A DNA stretch of 32,776 nucleotides, taken from NCBI GenBank assembly GCA_937997635.1, contig CALLFA010000239.1:1-32776 (forward strand), given 5' to 3'. Positions 1 to 8,784 of the stretch are shown piece by piece. Both the position numbers and the translations under genes were made by a program. A model generated the notes under the pieces. It searched no databases, was not told the origin of the DNA, and saw nothing but the letters and a program-made list of their open reading frames with translations. The DNA comes from an uncultured Saprospiraceae bacterium. Its GTDB lineage: Bacteria; Bacteroidota; Bacteroidia; Chitinophagales; Saprospiraceae. Numbering within the stretch: position 1 is the first letter of the stretch; every line of letters starts with the position of its first letter.

Positions 1-98
1 CTCAATTCATCAAATAAATAAGGCAGTACCAATTCACCGAATAAATTCGGCGGTACAAGCGCTGCTCATTCAACAAATAAATTGGCAGTACCAATTCG
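1..98 (+). repeat. Exact direct repeat, copy 1 (partner 378-475)
   Basis: These 98 bases are identical by eye to 378-475, an offset of 377 bp. Identity ends at the AATTCG element, where copy 1 reads CC and copy 2 reads TC. Exact identity inside an otherwise diverged array points to a recent tandem duplication or gene conversion. Because the copy starts at window base 1, the true repeat is probably longer to the left. Confidence 0.85.
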
Positions 99-377
99 CC
101 AAATCTCGTACCGTCGAACTTATTCGATGCACTAACAAAGCCATTCAGACAGACAAATTGGTCGATTCTCTATCGACGATTAAATTCAAATTTACACACT
201 GCTCCATATACAAACAGCCCTGCTCTATTTTACAAATAAAATGGCAGTACCAATTCGCCGAATCACGTACCGTCGAATTTATTCGATGCACTACACAACC
301 ATTCAGACAGATAAATTGGACAACTCTCTATCAACGATTAAATTCAAACTTACATACTGCATATGCATCCAGCCCTG

Positions 378-475
378 CTCAATTCATCAAATAAATAAGG
401 CAGTACCAATTCACCGAATAAATTCGGCGGTACAAGCGCTGCTCATTCAACAAATAAATTGGCAGTACCAATTCG
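378..475 (+). repeat. Exact direct repeat, copy 2 (partner 1-98)
   Basis: Second copy of the 98-bp identical block. It contains the palindrome CCGAATAAATTCGG flanked by GGCAGTACCAATT and CGGTACAAGCGCTG. It sits in the middle of the left hairpin array. Confidence 0.85.
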
Positions 476-748
476 TCGAATCACGTACCGTCGAATTTAT
501 TCGATGCACTAGCAAGCCATTCTGACAGACTAATTCATCAACTCTTATTCAACGAGTAAATTCAATCGTACACACTACTCCATATACATCTAGCACTGCT
601 CAATTCATCATATAAATTGGCGGTACCAATTCGCCGAATAAATTCGGCGGTACAAATACTTCTCGTACCGTCGAATTCATTCGATGCACTTGGTTTTCCG
701 CTTATTGATTGTATCTTAAACGCAGATGTCTTACACAGGTTATTCGTT

Positions 749-1507
749 ATGACTCTTCATTTAAATCCATCATACAAGGTTCATTTACTCATCGCTTTTC
801 TCATTAGTATTTGGTTGGTTGGCTTCCTTGTGTTGATTGCCCCGTTTGATGTCTCAAATCTAGATTTGAGAAGACGACTTTTCTTGATGCCTCCATATGG
901 ACTAATTACTTTTTTGAGTTATGTGATATTGATTCCTATTCAAAACAAATTATACTACAAATCACATCAATGGACACTGTTGTATGAAATCTTGTTCCTT
1001 ATTGCTTATAATATCATTGCATGTTTGGCTTGCTCATTCTATTATCGAACAGATCACATTAGCGGAGACTATTCTTTGGTGGAGTTCGTTTTAGGTGTTT
1101 ATCTTCCCATATTTTTTGTCTTACTCTCCATACTCATCATTTTGCGATGGTTCTTATTTAGACAAACAGCAAAAACTGAATCTGGTAAGATCACTATTAT
1201 TGGAGAAAATAAATTGGATACACTCCGTATCAATGCAGTAGATTTGGTCGCTGTATCAAGTGCTGATAATTATGTTGAAATTAACTATTTGAAAAATGGC
1301 GAATTGATAAAAAAGCTCATTCGCACGACGCTAAAAAAAATAGCAACACAACTCCCGGACCTTATCCAGACTCATCGTTCTCATTTGATAAACCCTGATC
1401 ATTTGACAGAATGGAGAGATTCAAAAACCATTGTATTAGGAGATCTTCACATCCCAGTCACCAAAACATATAAAGCGTCTGTATTGTCACTTCAAACTCG
1501 TCCCTAA
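749..1507 (+). CDS. Membrane-anchored LytTR-family transcriptional regulator
   Basis: A 252-residue DNA-binding regulator with four predicted membrane segments (about residues 11-30, 46-64, 77-98 and 113-139) followed by a LytTR domain (about 150-250). LytTR hallmarks are visible: S-A-D-N-Y-V-E-I-N (171-179), R-T-T-L-K-K-I (192-198), Q-T-H-R-S-H-L-I-N (207-215) and I-P-V-T-K (235-239). There is no receiver domain, so it would respond through its membrane part rather than by phosphotransfer, as in other TM-LytTR proteins. The frame is open back to an ATG at 617, but that extension is encoded by the repeat array. The ATG at 749 gives a normal family length with a membrane helix near the N-terminus. 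It lies upstream of, and may control, the serine hydrolase gene at 1619 (gap 111 bp). Its target is not shown. Confidence 0.88.
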   Translation: MTLHLNPSYKVHLLIAFLISIWLVGFLVLIAPFDVSNLDLRRRLFLMPPYGLITFLSYVILIPIQNKLYYKSHQWTLLYEILFLIAYNIIACLACSFYYRTDHISGDYSLVEFVLGVYLPIFFVLLSILIILRWFLFRQTAKTESGKITIIGENKLDTLRINAVDLVAVSSADNYVEINYLKNGELIKKLIRTTLKKIATQLPDLIQTHRSHLINPDHLTEWRDSKTIVLGDLHIPVTKTYKASVLSLQTRP

Positions 1508-1564
1508 AATCGATGATTTGGCCCCAAAGCCAGTAATTATCGTATTTTAAACTCAAATCATACA

Positions 1565-1572
1565 TACATTTG
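1565..1572 (+). promoter_or_regulatory. Possible Bacteroidota -7 promoter element (TACATTTG)
   Basis: An exact TAnnTTTG match lies 46 bp before the ATG at 1619. I see no good -33 TTG at the usual 17-23 bp spacing. If it is real, transcription would start near 1578-1580. That would make the upstream in-frame ATG at 1577 unusable and favours 1619 as the start. Confidence 0.35.
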
Positions 1573-1618
1573 AATCATGCAATTATTACTAAATCACTAT
1601 CAATTAAAATCAAATCGC

Positions 1619-2692
1619 ATGAAATTTGCCTTCATCATTATCATCTGTAGCGTATTATTAACTGGGCTTCACGCACAAAGTGACATAACTGAAGATCAAC
1701 TGATGCAAGAGCTTTTGGGAAAAAAACATGTCGGCGTTGTTGCAGCTTACTCTATAGTTAGAGACATCCACTGGAAGGGGGAATATGGATTCAGCAACCA
1801 TGAAACAAAAGAAGCTTTTACATCGACCACATTAACTAGAGTGGCTTCGCTGGCAAAACCGATGACAGCGATTGCTATTATGCAACTTGTAGAAAAAGGT
1901 GAATTAGATCTTGACTCGCCCATCACAAAGTATATTGATTTTCCTTCCCAATCAAAAACGCCAATCACCACTCGACATTTACTTGCACATACCTCTGGTA
2001 TTGATGGATATGCAAGCCCTAAAGAAGCTGAAAATAAAATCAACTATCCGACATTAACTGATGCGCTCTATATTTTCAAGCAAAGAGAATTATTGTTTGA
2101 ACCCGGAACGCATTTTAAGTATACGTCTTATGGCTATGTGGTCTTGGGTGTTTTAATAGAACAAATAAGCGGCCTTAGTTATGCGGATTATATGAAGGCC
2201 AATGTCTGGGATAAAGCAGGAATGAAAAATACCAGTGTCGAAGTCCAGGGCATGAATTTTGAAAATCGGACCTATTTATATCATAAAAAAAGAAAGAAAG
2301 CCAAACGAACTGAGCAAAATGATTTAAGCAATCGAGTGCCTGCTGGCGGATTATCTACAACATTGGAAGACATCCTTTCCTTTGGACAAGCGATTATCGA
2401 TAAAACTTTGATAGGTGAAAAAGCTTTTGAAGAGATGATAAAAATTTCATACCAGCCTGAAGAAGGCAATCCATACGGGCTAGGCTTTCAGTTATATGGT
2501 TCGAAAGGTACTGAAAGTGTATTGATTGGTCATGGTGGAGGGCAAACAGGAACTAACTCCCAGTTGTTTATTGACCGAAGTCGAAATATTGTGTCTGTGT
2601 GTATCTCTAATACTTCTGGTACAGGAAACGATACGATTTTACTGGCATTGGACTTATATCTGAAGGCTCGGAAAGTCACAGATGGGGAATAG
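1619..2692 (+). CDS. Secreted serine hydrolase, beta-lactamase class C/PBP4* fold
   Basis: A 357-residue protein of the beta-lactamase family PF00144 (class C enzymes, D-aminopeptidases, esterases, PBP4*-like proteins). It has an N-terminal signal peptide ending near G-L-H-A-Q. The catalytic S-L-A-K motif (S-x-x-K) is at residues 77-80, the second motif is Y168-T-S (the common form is Y-x-N), and the third is H305-G-G-G. These place a serine nucleophile with its lysine base. The substrate cannot be told from sequence; most such Bacteroidota proteins are peptidases or esterases, not antibiotic-resistance enzymes. The start at 1619 is preferred over the in-frame ATG at 1577 because the signal peptide begins there. 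A weak hairpin follows at 2763-2777. Confidence 0.9.
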   Translation: MKFAFIIIICSVLLTGLHAQSDITEDQLMQELLGKKHVGVVAAYSIVRDIHWKGEYGFSNHETKEAFTSTTLTRVASLAKPMTAIAIMQLVEKGELDLDSPITKYIDFPSQSKTPITTRHLLAHTSGIDGYASPKEAENKINYPTLTDALYIFKQRELLFEPGTHFKYTSYGYVVLGVLIEQISGLSYADYMKANVWDKAGMKNTSVEVQGMNFENRTYLYHKKRKKAKRTEQNDLSNRVPAGGLSTTLEDILSFGQAIIDKTLIGEKAFEEMIKISYQPEEGNPYGLGFQLYGSKGTESVLIGHGGGQTGTNSQLFIDRSRNIVSVCISNTSGTGNDTILLALDLYLKARKVTDGE

Positions 2693-2762
2693 GCATATTA
2701 CTGATGTTAGAAATGTACCTGTCATTCTTAAAACAGAATTAGCTAGATATCATTATACATCA

Positions 2763-2777
2763 AGGTGAAGATCACCT
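2763..2777. terminator. Short hairpin between convergent genes
   Basis: AGGTGA-AGA-TCACCT forms a 6-bp stem with a 3-base loop, between the stop at 2692 (+) and the stop at 2811 (-). There is no clear U-tract on either side, so a terminator role is inferred only from its position. Confidence 0.3.
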
Positions 2778-2810
2778 GCTAGTAATACTATAATTTAATA
2801 AATTAGAATC

Positions 2811-3374
2811 CTAGATATAGTTAACAATTTCTTTTTTTGATTCAGTCACTTGTTTCTTCAGAGTAACCACACCAAAAATCAACAATAAGAATGATAAGCA
2901 AATTAAACCCCATTCTCCCATTGTAGGTATAGGATTCATCATTGTTGGATTATCATTACAAAAACCTTCAATTGTCAATGAATAGTTGCCATCTTGAAAT
3001 CCTCCAACAAAATCTGAAATTTCAAATCTATATGTATCATCAGCAGGAGCAGTGAAACTATCATTCACTGTCAATGCCGCATCATTATCGACACATAATA
3101 ATCTATTATCAAATGTTGGACCATTATCAAACACCGCAAAATTTGGATTAAAACCAAACATTGCATTCGTCGTGACAGTTAGTGTGATAACATCACCAGC
3201 TGATAAAGCTAGATCAAAAAAATCATAGCATGCACCTGTACAGTCTCCTGAAATACTTATTGAATTGCATCCACTTACAGTGAGTTCGGAGCCAGAAAAG
3301 TCCCCATCGCAATGAGTGGCATACAAGGAGAAAAAACAAGTTGAGAGTAGAATTGGAAGTATGATTCGTTTCAT
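2811..3374 (-). CDS. Secreted protein with IPTL-CTERM-like sorting tail
   Basis: A 187-residue exported protein. A signal peptide (about residues 1-20, ending near S-L-Y-A) is followed by a Cys-containing beta-rich region resembling pre-peptidase C-terminal or jelly-roll domains, with a D-D-T-Y-R-F-E-I-like stretch. The last 40 residues (148-187) start with P-I-P-T-M-G-E-W-G, then a hydrophobic helix and a Lys-rich tail. That is the tripartite layout of IPTL-CTERM sorting signals, common in Saprospiraceae and thought to be processed at the membrane in the manner of PEP-CTERM/exosortase substrates. The start at 3374 (M-K-R-I-I-L) is chosen over the upstream in-frame ATG at 3395 because it begins the signal peptide. 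The function of the mature domain is unknown. Confidence 0.8.
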   Translation of the reverse strand: MKRIILPILLSTCFFSLYATHCDGDFSGSELTVSGCNSISISGDCTGACYDFFDLALSAGDVITLTVTTNAMFGFNPNFAVFDNGPTFDNRLLCVDNDAALTVNDSFTAPADDTYRFEISDFVGGFQDGNYSLTIEGFCNDNPTMMNPIPTMGEWGLICLSFLLLIFGVVTLKKQVTESKKEIVNYI

Positions 3375-3687
3375 GTTGTAGATTTTAGTAATCAAAAATA
3401 ATTGGTCATTATAGGAATGTCATTTGCTTGAAAAGTAATTAATTATTTATAAAAGTATTGATTATCAATTATTTAGACATTACATCTATTGTCAATTAGT
3501 ATATACGAGAAGTAGAATTTCATAAATCATAGTCGACAGGTATTTATTTTATTTGAGCAGTATGCCTCACAAACAGGTTGCGATCCATAAGATCTACACC
3601 ATTAGACAAGGATGTGACAATAGAGAATCGGAGCTACATTTCGCGTGGATAAATGAATAGATGTTGAACTCTGTTATATTTGAAGTT
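3375..3687. other. Divergent intergenic region, 313 bp
   Basis: AT-rich spacer between the IPTL-tail gene (-) and the GH2-type gene (+). On the minus strand an exact TAnnTTTG -7 match (TATTTTTG) lies at 3393-3400, 18 bp before the ATG at 3374, but without an obvious -33 TTG. A small perfect palindrome ATTGAT-T-ATCAAT at 3457-3469 could be an operator. Nothing else stands out. Confidence 0.4.
3393..3400 (-). promoter_or_regulatory. Possible -7 promoter element for the IPTL-tail gene
   Basis: Read on the minus strand this is TATTTTTG, an exact TAnnTTTG match 18 bp upstream of the ATG at 3374. The leader would be short and no -33 element is evident, so the call is weak. Confidence 0.3.
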
Positions 3688-4974
3688 ATGAAAATCTGTA
3701 TAGCATGTCTTATAGTTCTTATGTATTCATGCCAAGCGTCACAGGCAGACCAAGTGACTATCCAACAAGATGCAAACGGAATGACCTTACTCGTGAATGG
3801 CAAAGCGATGATGATCAATGGGATGAACTGGGACTATGTACCTGTTGGAACGACCATCACAGATCGTGATATTTGGAAACGCTCCGATAACATCATTGAA
3901 GCAGCCCTTGACAGGGAAATGGTGCTACTCAAGGATATGGGAGTTAATGCCATACGAGCTTATCACATGGAACCAAAGTGGATCAGTTATATCTATAAAA
4001 ATTATGGCATATACACAATGATCAACACTACTTTTGGAGCATATGGACTTGACGTTAATGGAGTCAGTATTCCAAAAACAGACTATACAGATCAGGAAAC
4101 ACATACCGTCTTGATGACAGAAGCAAAAGAAATGGCGCTCAAATACAAGGATACTCCAGGTCTACTTATGTACATGCTTGGAAACGAAAACAACTATCAC
4201 TTGACATGGAAGGGAGCCGAAACGGAAGAGATTCCTGATGAGGAAAAGACAGCCAGCACTCAGTTGGCAGCCAGAGCATTATACAAAGCATTCAATGATG
4301 CTGCGAAAGAAGTGAAAGGAATCGACCAAACACATCCTGTTGCTATCTGCAATGGTGATCTCCTATACATCGACCTCGTCAAAGAGGAATGTCCAGACAT
4401 AGATATTTATGGTACAAACATGTATCGCGGCAAATCATTTGTTGATGCCTTCACAAGAGTCCGAGACGAATTAGGCCTTCCCATGTTGTTGACAGAGTTT
4501 GGTTCTGATGCATTCAATGCGCGAGACAACAAAGAAGACCAATTGATGCAAGCCTATTACGATGTTGAAAATTGGAGAGAGATTTATGCAAATGCCGCTG
4601 GTCTTGGCAAAGCAAATAATTGTCTAGGCGGATTTACTTTCCAGTTTAGTGATGGCTGGTGGAAATACAATCAAACAAAAAATCTAGACATTCACGACAA
4701 CAACGCGTCATGGTCCAGCGATGGCTACAGCAGAGATCAAGCTAAACCTGGAGATAAAAATATGAATGAAGAGTGGTTTGGGATTTGCGCCAAAGGTCCT
4801 ACAATCGCAAACGGTTTATACGAACTCTACCCTCGTGCAGCGTATTATGCTTTACAAATTGTGCACGAACTCGATCCGTACGCCGAAGGAATGACTATTG
4901 AAAAAGTAACCGATCACTTTGACAATATCGAACCGATGGAGGCGCTAGTCAAAGCGAGGAATGAGAAATTGTGA
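3688..4974 (+). CDS. GH2-type TIM-barrel glycosidase lipoprotein
   Basis: A 428-residue exported glycoside hydrolase with a GH2-like catalytic barrel and no visible jelly-roll or immunoglobulin accessory domains, so it is much shorter than classical GH2 enzymes. The N-terminus is a lipoprotein signal with lipobox L-M-Y-S-C. The putative acid/base is E167 in L-G-N-E-N and the putative nucleophile is E270 in L-T-E-F-G. Both sit where clan GH-A enzymes place them, at the ends of strands 4 and 7. The in-frame ATG at 3661 is less likely because the signal begins at 3688. It leads the glycan locus with the phosphorylase, GH17 and sugar symporter, so a role in trimming beta-glucan at the cell surface or in the periplasm is inferred. 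Exact substrate and CAZy subfamily cannot be read; a related GH-A family is possible. Confidence 0.8.
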   Translation: MKICIACLIVLMYSCQASQADQVTIQQDANGMTLLVNGKAMMINGMNWDYVPVGTTITDRDIWKRSDNIIEAALDREMVLLKDMGVNAIRAYHMEPKWISYIYKNYGIYTMINTTFGAYGLDVNGVSIPKTDYTDQETHTVLMTEAKEMALKYKDTPGLLMYMLGNENNYHLTWKGAETEEIPDEEKTASTQLAARALYKAFNDAAKEVKGIDQTHPVAICNGDLLYIDLVKEECPDIDIYGTNMYRGKSFVDAFTRVRDELGLPMLLTEFGSDAFNARDNKEDQLMQAYYDVENWREIYANAAGLGKANNCLGGFTFQFSDGWWKYNQTKNLDIHDNNASWSSDGYSRDQAKPGDKNMNEEWFGICAKGPTIANGLYELYPRAAYYALQIVHELDPYAEGMTIEKVTDHFDNIEPMEALVKARNEKL

Positions 4975-4988
4975 GTGGCTGGTGCTAA

Positions 4989-5019
4989 AACAAGTGCAAG
5001 TTCAAACGCCAAGTGTCAA
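4989..5019 (+). repeat. 31-bp direct repeat, copy 1
   Basis: Begins AACAAGTGCAAGTTCAAACG and matches 5043-5073 with two mismatches (54-bp offset). It lies in the 292-bp gap between the GH2-type and phosphorylase genes. The sequence between copies includes TTGCCTGCCG, a fragment also seen in other small palindromes of this genome. Function is unknown. Confidence 0.75.
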
Positions 5020-5042
5020 AGCTTGCCTGCCGTAAGTGGAAG

Positions 5043-5073
5043 AACAAGTGCAAGTTCAAACGTCAAGTATCAA
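5043..5073 (+). repeat. 31-bp direct repeat, copy 2
   Basis: Second copy of the repeat at 4989-5019, differing at two positions. The rest of the spacer to 5266 shows no convincing gene; a 63-codon open frame at 5036-5227 starts just before this repeat and resembles nothing. Confidence 0.75.
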
Positions 5074-5266
5074 GAGGCAGGACGCCTTCAGCGACTATTT
5101 GACAACCATAAAAACTCTTTATTGTGATCTGTTTATTTTAAAAGATCGTAGATTGAGAAGCCTATTCATGGTGAAAGTAATCTTGATTTTTTTGTATTCA
5201 AATTTAATAAAAGGAATATTTCCGTAAGGGTAAAATTCCAAAATAAAATAGTGTGATAATCGAATA

Positions 5267-8200
5267 ATGAAGAAGTATTCAAATAAAGAGGAAGTTCAGT
5301 TAGTAAAAGTTGATGTTCAAGGAGAAGCGTATTTTAAGATTACCAATGTTGATGAGATGCGTCCTTTCTTCATGAGTATCGTGAGTGCATCTAATCATTG
5401 GATGTTTATTTCAAGCAATACTGGTCTAACGGCGGGCCGCAAAAATGCACAATATGCGCTATTCCCATACTATACAGATGACAAGATCACAGAACTATCC
5501 GACATAACTGGTAGTAAGGCAATCTTCATTGTTGACCCTACAGGAGATGCTCAAATCTGGGAACCGTTTTCTTACAGATACGAAGGTGTTCATCAAATCT
5601 CTCGTAATGTGTATAAAAGTGTTCACGGCAATAAAATAATATTTGAAGAAATTAATCACGACCTGTCTTTAAAGTTTTCGTTTAAATGGTCGACGAGTGA
5701 TCGATTTGGATTTATTAAAACATCTACATTACTCAATACTGGCGAACAGGATCGAACAATTTCTTATGTAGATGGGATACAAAATATTATTCCCCATGGC
5801 GTCCCTAGTGATCTACAAAATGGTTCTAGTAATCTTGTTGATGCATATAAACGCTCCGAATTAAATACGGATACCGGACTAGGAATTTTTGCCCTAAGTG
5901 CCATCATCGTAGACAGAGCAGAACCAAGTGAAGCCTTAAAGGCAAATGTTGTCTGGTCTCTTGGACTCCAAGATGCAGTAATCTTATTATCATCACGACA
6001 ACTGCATTCTTTTAGAAGAGGGAAAACACTCAGTCAGGAAACAGATGTGAAAGCAGAGAAAGGAGCTTATTTTTTACACAAAGAAATTCATCTACCAGCT
6101 TCTCAACATAAGGAATGGATGATTGTCGCCAATGTCAATCAAACACACAATGACGTTGCTGAATTAAATCAGTTATTAGAAAATCCTCATGATTTAAAAT
6201 CACAGATAGTAGAGGACATAAATCATGGAACAAATCAATTGGTTCAGCTTAATGGTACATCTGATAGCAAACAAGTAACGGCTGATTCATATAAAGATGC
6301 CAGGCATTTTTCGAACACTCTTTTTAATATAATGAGAGGCGGTATTTTTGATTATAATTATCAAATAGAAAAACCGGTTTTTAAAAAATACATTTATCAA
6401 GCAAATAAAGAAGCCAGCAAACGTAATCATGATGTCATAGAAAATTTATCAGAGCTTATGAGTGTAAGTGAGCTTAGACAAGTTGCACATGCATCTGATG
6501 ATAAAGTATTACAACGATTGTGTTTTGAATATCTACCATTAAAATTTAGTCGTCGGCATGGTGATCCAAGTCGGCCATGGAACGTCTTTTCTATCAATAC
6601 AAGAGATGACCTTACAGGAGAAAAAATATTGGACTATCAAGGGAATTGGAGAGACATATTTCAGAATTGGGAAGCATTGGCTTATTCCTACCCGGATTTT
6701 ATCGAAAGTATGATCCATAAATTTTTAAATGCGACGACATTTGATGGGTATAATCCATATCGAGTTACCAAAGATGGATTTGACTGGGAGACAATAGAGC
6801 CAGATGATCCGTGGTCGTACATCGGCTACTGGGGCGATCATCAAATCATTTATTTACTCAAATTTTTAGAATTTATAGAAGATGTATCTCCTAAGCAATT
6901 AGTAACACTATTTACGAAAGATGTTTTTGTGTATGCCAATGTCCCTTACATCATAAAGCCTTATGAGGACATACTCAACAATCCAAAAGACACAATTCTA
7001 TTTGATGAAAAAGCGGATGCTAAAATTCGTGCCAAAAGAGAAATTTTAGGTGCTGACGCTGCATTAATAACAGACGCTTCAGGAGACATTTACACAGTTA
7101 ATTTTATCGAAAAAATATTAGCAACTGTATTAACTAAAGTTTCCAATTTTATTCCTGAAGGTGGCATTTGGTTAAATACACAACGGCCAGAATGGAATGA
7201 CGCGAATAATGCCCTTGTCGGTGATGGCTTATCCATGGTCACTCTATATTATCTACACCGATTTTTAAAATTCTTTAAACATATACTTTCGAATAATGAC
7301 AATTCAGAATTTAATATTTCTTCAGAATTACTAGATTCGTTTAATGCAATACATGCGACATTGCAAAACAACATTCATCTGCTATCGGCTGCTATTGGTA
7401 ATGCTCAAAGAAAAAATATTGTAGATCAACTTGGTAAAGCAAGCGCTGAGTACCGAAATCATATTTATAATCAAAGATTTTCAAACAACAAAGCACCTTT
7501 AACTAAAGATAAATTAACGTCATTTATTGAAACGACTCTAGAATATTTCGAACATACCATAAAGGCCAATCGGAGAGACGATAATCTGTATCATGCTTAT
7601 AATTTAATGACTAGTTCGGATAATGAAATTTCTGTGTCTTATTTATACGAAATGTTGGAAGGGCAAGTCAGTGTGTTGAGCGCTAATTATTTATCCTCCA
7701 AAGAAGCACTTGATGTCTTAGATGCGCTACGGGACAGTAAACTTTATAGAGAAGATCAATTCAGTTATATTTTATATCCGAATAAACAATTACCATTATT
7801 TAGAGAAAAAAATACAATTCGAACTGAAGATGTAGAGAAGTCGGACTTGATAAAAAAATTAATTTCATCAAATGACCAAACCGTAGTTACGAAAGATGTT
7901 TTCGGAAAGGTTCATTTTAATGGTGATTTTAGAAATTCGACAGATTTAATTGCTGCACTAGATAAGCTAGATAAAAACACTTACGGTGATCTTTTAAACA
8001 GAGATCAAAAACTAATTTTAGACATCTTTGAAGGTATTTTTCAGCACAAATCTTTTACCGGTCGATCTGGGACTTTCTTTGGATATGAAGGTCTTGGCTC
8101 AATTTATTGGCACATGGTCTCCAAATTGCAATTGGCAGTGATGGAGTGTTGTCAAAAAGCAATTAATGATAATGAAGAGCAAGTTATTATTGATCGACTA

Positions 8201-8710
8201 ATAAATTATTACTATGAGATTAATGCAGGCTTAGGATTACACAAACCACCAGAATTGTATGGCGCTTTTCCTACAGATCCGTATTCGCATACACCTGGGA
8301 ATAAAGGGGCACAACAACCAGGCATGACTGGCCAGGTAAAAGAAGACGTTATATCCAGATTCGGCGAATTAGGCGTAACCTTTAACAATGGGTGTTTGGG
8401 CTTCGCTCCGTTTATGCTAAAAAGGGAAGAATTTTTAACTCAGGATTCACCGTTTGATTATTACGATGTTTCACTTAAAGAAAAATCAATACATCTCACT
8501 GCAGATTCACTTGGTTTTACCATTTGTCAAATACCAGTGATCTATAAGATTTTTAGTGGGGAGGCATATATACAAGTGACATTACAAGATCAGAGCACTA
8601 TTAAACAAGCTGGAAATCAATTAACGGTTGAGATCAGCAAAGATATTTTTTCAAGAAACGGAAATGTTGACCACATTACTGTTTATATAATTCCAGAATC
8701 ATTAAAATAA
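5267..8710 (+). CDS. GH94/GH149-type beta-glucan phosphorylase (probable beta-1,3-oligoglucan)
   Basis: A 1147-residue inverting sugar phosphorylase with no signal peptide, hence cytoplasmic. The N-terminal beta-sandwich contains N-H-W-M-F-I-S-S-N-T-G-L-T-A-G-R (43-58) followed by L-F-P-Y-Y-T-D-D-K (65-73). The (alpha/alpha)6 domain has E-W-N-D-A-N-N with D645 the probable general acid, matching D-W-N-D of GH94. Later come G-R-S-G-T-F-F (932-938), a likely phosphate-binding loop, and Y-S-H-T-P ending in M-T-G-Q-V-K-E-D (1006-1027). The length is well above GH94 enzymes (about 800) and fits GH149 or GH161 beta-1,3-glucan phosphorylases, which are known in Bacteroidota. The GH17 partner supports beta-1,3 specificity. 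It would release glucose-1-phosphate from imported oligosaccharides. Phosphorylase fold is near certain; the family number and linkage are inferred. Confidence 0.85.
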   Translation: MKKYSNKEEVQLVKVDVQGEAYFKITNVDEMRPFFMSIVSASNHWMFISSNTGLTAGRKNAQYALFPYYTDDKITELSDITGSKAIFIVDPTGDAQIWEPFSYRYEGVHQISRNVYKSVHGNKIIFEEINHDLSLKFSFKWSTSDRFGFIKTSTLLNTGEQDRTISYVDGIQNIIPHGVPSDLQNGSSNLVDAYKRSELNTDTGLGIFALSAIIVDRAEPSEALKANVVWSLGLQDAVILLSSRQLHSFRRGKTLSQETDVKAEKGAYFLHKEIHLPASQHKEWMIVANVNQTHNDVAELNQLLENPHDLKSQIVEDINHGTNQLVQLNGTSDSKQVTADSYKDARHFSNTLFNIMRGGIFDYNYQIEKPVFKKYIYQANKEASKRNHDVIENLSELMSVSELRQVAHASDDKVLQRLCFEYLPLKFSRRHGDPSRPWNVFSINTRDDLTGEKILDYQGNWRDIFQNWEALAYSYPDFIESMIHKFLNATTFDGYNPYRVTKDGFDWETIEPDDPWSYIGYWGDHQIIYLLKFLEFIEDVSPKQLVTLFTKDVFVYANVPYIIKPYEDILNNPKDTILFDEKADAKIRAKREILGADAALITDASGDIYTVNFIEKILATVLTKVSNFIPEGGIWLNTQRPEWNDANNALVGDGLSMVTLYYLHRFLKFFKHILSNNDNSEFNISSELLDSFNAIHATLQNNIHLLSAAIGNAQRKNIVDQLGKASAEYRNHIYNQRFSNNKAPLTKDKLTSFIETTLEYFEHTIKANRRDDNLYHAYNLMTSSDNEISVSYLYEMLEGQVSVLSANYLSSKEALDVLDALRDSKLYREDQFSYILYPNKQLPLFREKNTIRTEDVEKSDLIKKLISSNDQTVVTKDVFGKVHFNGDFRNSTDLIAALDKLDKNTYGDLLNRDQKLILDIFEGIFQHKSFTGRSGTFFGYEGLGSIYWHMVSKLQLAVMECCQKAINDNEEQVIIDRLINYYYEINAGLGLHKPPELYGAFPTDPYSHTPGNKGAQQPGMTGQVKEDVISRFGELGVTFNNGCLGFAPFMLKREEFLTQDSPFDYYDVSLKEKSIHLTADSLGFTICQIPVIYKIFSGEAYIQVTLQDQSTIKQAGNQLTVEISKDIFSRNGNVDHITVYIIPESLK

Positions 8711-8784
8711 ATATATACCAAAATAAAAATAGTTTGACGGTTTCTTACTTGATCTTTTCTTTTTTCTCATCGTTTAAAATACTT

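Larger units (their letters stand above)
1..690 (+). repeat. Hairpin-containing repeat array, left copy
   Basis: This non-coding stretch is built from diverged units of about 160-220 bp. Each unit carries near-palindromes of two kinds: CGCCGAATAAATTCGGCG (perfect 7-bp stem, best copy 632-649) and TCGAATTTATTCGA-like (best copies near 281-294 and 671-684). The palindromes are joined by spacers such as GATTAAATTCAAACTTACA and CAGCCCTGCTCAATTCATCA. Bases 1-98 are identical to 378-475, so a 377-bp higher-order unit was duplicated recently. The array begins before the window and stops sharply about 59 bp before the LytTR start. The same family occurs in reverse orientation at 11571-12120. Small open frames across it only reflect the repeat sequence. 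Function is unknown. Confidence 0.9.

Noticed and set aside
158..525. Two overlapping open frames in the left array (78 and 94 codons)
   Set aside because: They translate the repeat units, share the same peptide phrases and have no domain or signal; they follow from the repeat sequence.
1..690. CRISPR array
   Set aside because: Units are long (about 160-220 bp), diverged and lack regular short repeats with unique spacers; no cas genes are present.
617..748. N-terminal extension of the LytTR protein from the ATG at 617
   Set aside because: The extra 44 residues are encoded by repeat DNA and unrelated sequence; the ATG at 749 gives a normal protein.
3675..3682. TATATTTG as promoter of the GH2-type gene
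   Set aside because: It lies only 5 bp before the preferred ATG at 3688, so a transcript from it would have no leader; probably chance in AT-rich DNA.
5036..5227. 63-codon open frame before the phosphorylase gene
   Set aside because: It starts just before one of the direct repeats and overlaps it, has no recognisable domain, and codon content looks random.
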